Both the position numbers and the translations under genes were made by a program. Shown piece by piece: positions 61,346 to 64,000 of a stretch of DNA of 64,000 bases. The stretch is taken from positions 2,290,256-2,354,255 of the forward strand of contig JAKSZT010037276.1 in NCBI GenBank assembly GCA_026826555.1, given 5' to 3'. Under the pieces are notes generated by a model. The model had not been told where the DNA came from. It made no database searches and saw nothing but the letters and a program-made list of their open reading frames with translations. The stretch is from Tolypeutes matacus (lineage: Eukaryota; Chordata; Mammalia; Cingulata; Chlamyphoridae). Position 1 is the stretch's first letter, and each line of letters opens with the position of its first letter.

Positions 61346-61625
61346 TTTTTATGTATTTTTAATTTTTTCTAAAAGATATTTAGATTAAATGAAATGTTAT
61401 ATTAAAAAATCTAAAATTATAAGAGATTCTGATACCCCCACTCCCCCACAGATCCCACTTTACCCTACATTAACCACTTCTTTCATTGGCATGATACATT
61501 CATTGCAATTGATTAACAGATTTTGAAGCATTGCCACTAAGGATGGATTATAGTTTACATTGTAGTTTACACTCTCTCCCACTCAATTCTGTAGGTTATG
61601 GCAGGATATATAATGGCTTGTATCT
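61346..61625 (-). mobile_element. Short 5'-truncated LINE-1 insertion (module 2 end)
   Basis: On the - strand matches the end of module 2. The T-rich edge (61342-61375) is its tail. Perfect 13-bp target duplication GTAATTACTTCTT at 61333-61345 and 61626-61638. Confidence 0.9.
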
Positions 61626-61789
61626 GTAATTACTTCTTAACCATTAAGGTGAAATGACCCTGAAACAAGCCTTAAAGGGCAACAATTGGTGGTGAAAGAT
61701 TGGTGCCTTTAAGTAGACTATAGTTTACTCTACCCAGGAATGTTCCTTCTCCTCCTTTAGGAAAAACAACCACAAACATACATCAACAA

Positions 61790-62760
61790 ATATCCTCTTA
61801 TAAAAAAATTTTATGCATTTGTTATAGTACCTGTAAACAAAATTTTTAGGAGTGAAATAGCTGATACACAGGGTTTGCATTCATAATTTTGATAGGTATC
61901 ATAAATTGCTCTCAGTAAATCTGTTCTAATTTACAATATTCATCTCTACAAAACTGAAAAGGAGAATGGTGCTGAAGAGTAGATTACATCTGCATTTTTC
62001 TTACCATGAGTGAGATTGGGATATTTACTTAGTTTTAAAATTATTTATAATTTCCATTTTTATCAACTCTCTCTTCACATCAATATGTTAATTTGTTAAC
62101 ATATTGAAGATGGTTTTTATATAGAGATATTTAGCTTTTGATGTGAATTACAAATATTTGTCAGTTTTCAGTTTTTCTTTTGACTTTATTTTGAAGGTTT
62201 ATGAACATAGTAGTTGATTTAGGAATTTTTTTAAAATATTTTTTTGCTTTGATTTAAGTTACAAAGGCCTTCTTCACTGCAGCTTCAAAAAAGAATTCCA
62301 TAATGGATTCTTCTAATTCGGTTGCTGTTTTGTTTTGTTTTCATTTAAATGCATGCTCCATTTTGAATTTATCCTGGTGTAAGCATTGAAGTATGTGTCC
62401 AACTTTATCTTTTTTTCATTTATCTACCTAATTGATTCAACAAGATCTATGAATATTCTGTCTTTTCCCCATTGATGTGTGTTCCAACTTTTTCAAATAC
62501 TAATTTTCCACAAGTATTTGGTTCAATTTATAAACTTTTTTTTTCTGTTCCATAGAGCTATCTATAAAAAAATCCACAATACATTGTTAAAATTGAGTTT
62601 TTAGATATGTTTGTTATTAATTTTATAATTTTATGCTATGTATTATTTCTGTAGATTTTTAGAAAAACTTTAGAAATTATCTGTACATTTCCAATTATGA
62701 GCAATGCTTAAGTTAATATATTTTCTCCTTCTTCACGTTTGTGTACCGATTATTTTTATT
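61790..62760 (-). repeat. Ancient LINE-1 (L1M-type) 3' end, minus strand
   Basis: In order on the + strand: 'GGAGTGAAATAGCTGATACACAGGG', 'ACATCTGCATTTTTCTTACCATGAGTGAGATTGGGATATTT', 'TTCTTTTGACTTTATTTTGAAGGTTTATG', 'AAAGGCCTTCTTCACTGCAG' and 'CTGTTCCATAGAGCTATCT'. This is the typical order of an old L1M 3' end read in reverse. Diverged. Confidence 0.7.
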
Positions 62761-64000
62761 TTTTTGTTCATGATGTCAATTTTATCAATATTGCCCTTTG
62801 ATAAGGTTTTGTACTCCTTTTTGTGCCCAGTGTGGCACGTTTATCATGGAAATAATTTTTAAAGTGAAACAGGGGTCCCCACAATATACATTTGCCCAAG
62901 ACCAGTATCCCCCAGTGTAGCACTATTGAGGATTTTATGGGCTCCACTTTAGGGTCTTTGTATACTGAATATTGTCCCTATGTCTGAAGCCAGACTGAAC
63001 TGTTTGCTTTCAAAAGGTGCTTAAGTCATTTGTCTAGCTGTCCAAGTATCTTTGTTTTTGACACTAACTTTACCAGGGAGTATCTCAGTGTTTTCTGCCC
63101 TGAATCATTTTTCCCAGGATATGATATGTTCCTCAGACATTCATACTGAAATTATCTTTAATTTCTGGAATGCTTTCTGACAATATGTTTAAAGTTCCAC
63201 TATTTTTATTTACTTCCTGGTGTACTCCAATCTTACACTGCCTTCCTTTCATAGCTAATATTTTCTTTCTAATACCTGTATTCCTGTTTGAATTTGCTCA
63301 CTTCTCTTATTTCTCTCTTACTCTCACCTTACTTTGTGCACCCCACTGAATTTCTTCATCATTTCTGAGATGGTTTATTATTCTACTCTTCCTTGAGTTT
63401 CCTGAACTTTGCTGGTTCACAGTTCATGTCCTGTTTTCTTACCTTATGTTCTTTAAAGATTTGTACCTCCTCACTATGTTCATTCTTCCTAGAGTTGATT
63501 ATTCGGTTTATTTTTAAAAAAATTATTATTCATTGTGATGATTTTATTAATTTCCTCTTCCCCTTGGCACTGTTTTCTGGTTTGTGTCTTTTACCTGTTA
63601 CTTATATTTCCTCTTCCTTTGATCATGTTTTTCTTGTTATTTTTTACAGACTCTGTGCTAGTTCTTTTTCATTGCTCATCACTGAACCATGAGAGTGTTT
63701 CACAAATTATACACTTGAAGTTTGTGTGAATGTAAGCCAGGGCTTCATTGCAGAATCAACTGCAGTTTTTACTATGATGTTAATTTTTTTGTATGTTGGT
63801 TTAGCTCTTATTTCTCTTCAAACAGAGGGTATAGAAGTTGTGGGTCTCATCAAATATAAAGATCATCTTCTCCTCTGATACACTGATACTGCCTTATTCA
63901 AAATATGTCTTGGCTTCATATTTGGAATGATTTCATATTTGGCCAACTCTTCAGCTTTCTAAATCCAAACTTTTTCACCACCCTGTCACATGGTCACCTA
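62760..64000 (+). other. AT-rich DNA, no gene seen
   Basis: May continue the old L1 for part of its length; no boundary or gene is recognisable. The open frames 63393-63692 and 63535-63729 are Phe/Leu/Ser-rich from T-rich DNA and are judged chance. Confidence 0.4.

Noticed and set aside
1..64000. CRISPR arrays, bacterial operons, phage or plasmid genes.
   Set aside because: None present. The window is mammalian nuclear DNA and no spaced palindromic repeats were seen.

Overview
This is vertebrate, clearly mammalian, non-coding DNA. It is AT-rich and dominated by LINE-1 (L1) copies, LTR elements and relics of MIR/L2. No intact protein-coding gene is visible; most open frames over 60 codons lie inside repeats or are chance. 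Two copies of a young tRNA-derived SINE, with a body beginning GGGAAG(C/T)GGCTGTGGCTCAA, match the xenarthran (sloth/anteater/armadillo) tRNA-SINE type as I remember it. With a matching lineage-type L1 and LTR set, they suggest a xenarthran host. This assignment is from memory and not from a search.

Layout. 1-6.07 kb: two L1 3' ends on the + strand, the first carrying a SINE. 6.07-8.2 kb: AT-rich, no gene. 8.2-10.2 kb: broken L1 ORF2. 10.2-12.2 kb: an LTR, then an ERVL-like internal remnant on the - strand. 12.19-16.72 kb: a complete but non-coding MaLR-type provirus (LTR-internal-LTR) invaded by a hAT fragment and three minus-strand LTRs. 16.7-25.4 kb: the least repetitive part, with MIR relics and one unidentified exon-like open frame at 20 kb. 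25.4-30.7 kb: nested L1 and LTR fragments and a tRNA-Cys pseudogene. 30.7-40.1 kb: a nearly full-length L1 on the + strand containing a TTTC microsatellite with a 10-N gap. 40.3-46.25 kb: a nearly full-length L1 on the - strand, tail-to-tail with the previous one. 46.4-51.3 kb: an older minus-strand L1 split by a plus-strand L1 3' end. 51.3-56.4 kb: relics. 56.46-57.42 kb: an olfactory receptor family-2-like pseudogene, the only recognisable host gene. 57.4-64 kb: MIR copies, the second SINE, a small L1 insertion with a perfect 13-bp duplication, and an old L1 tail.

The most notable signal is the L1 3' UTR. Three loci carry two diverged homologous modules in the same order (about 2.8 kb altogether), and other copies here carry only one module. 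This suggests an L1 lineage with a tandemly duplicated 3' UTR. The second is the MaLR nest, where target-site duplications allow the insertion order to be read. Nothing here works as a pathway; the window records transposition history plus one dead receptor gene.
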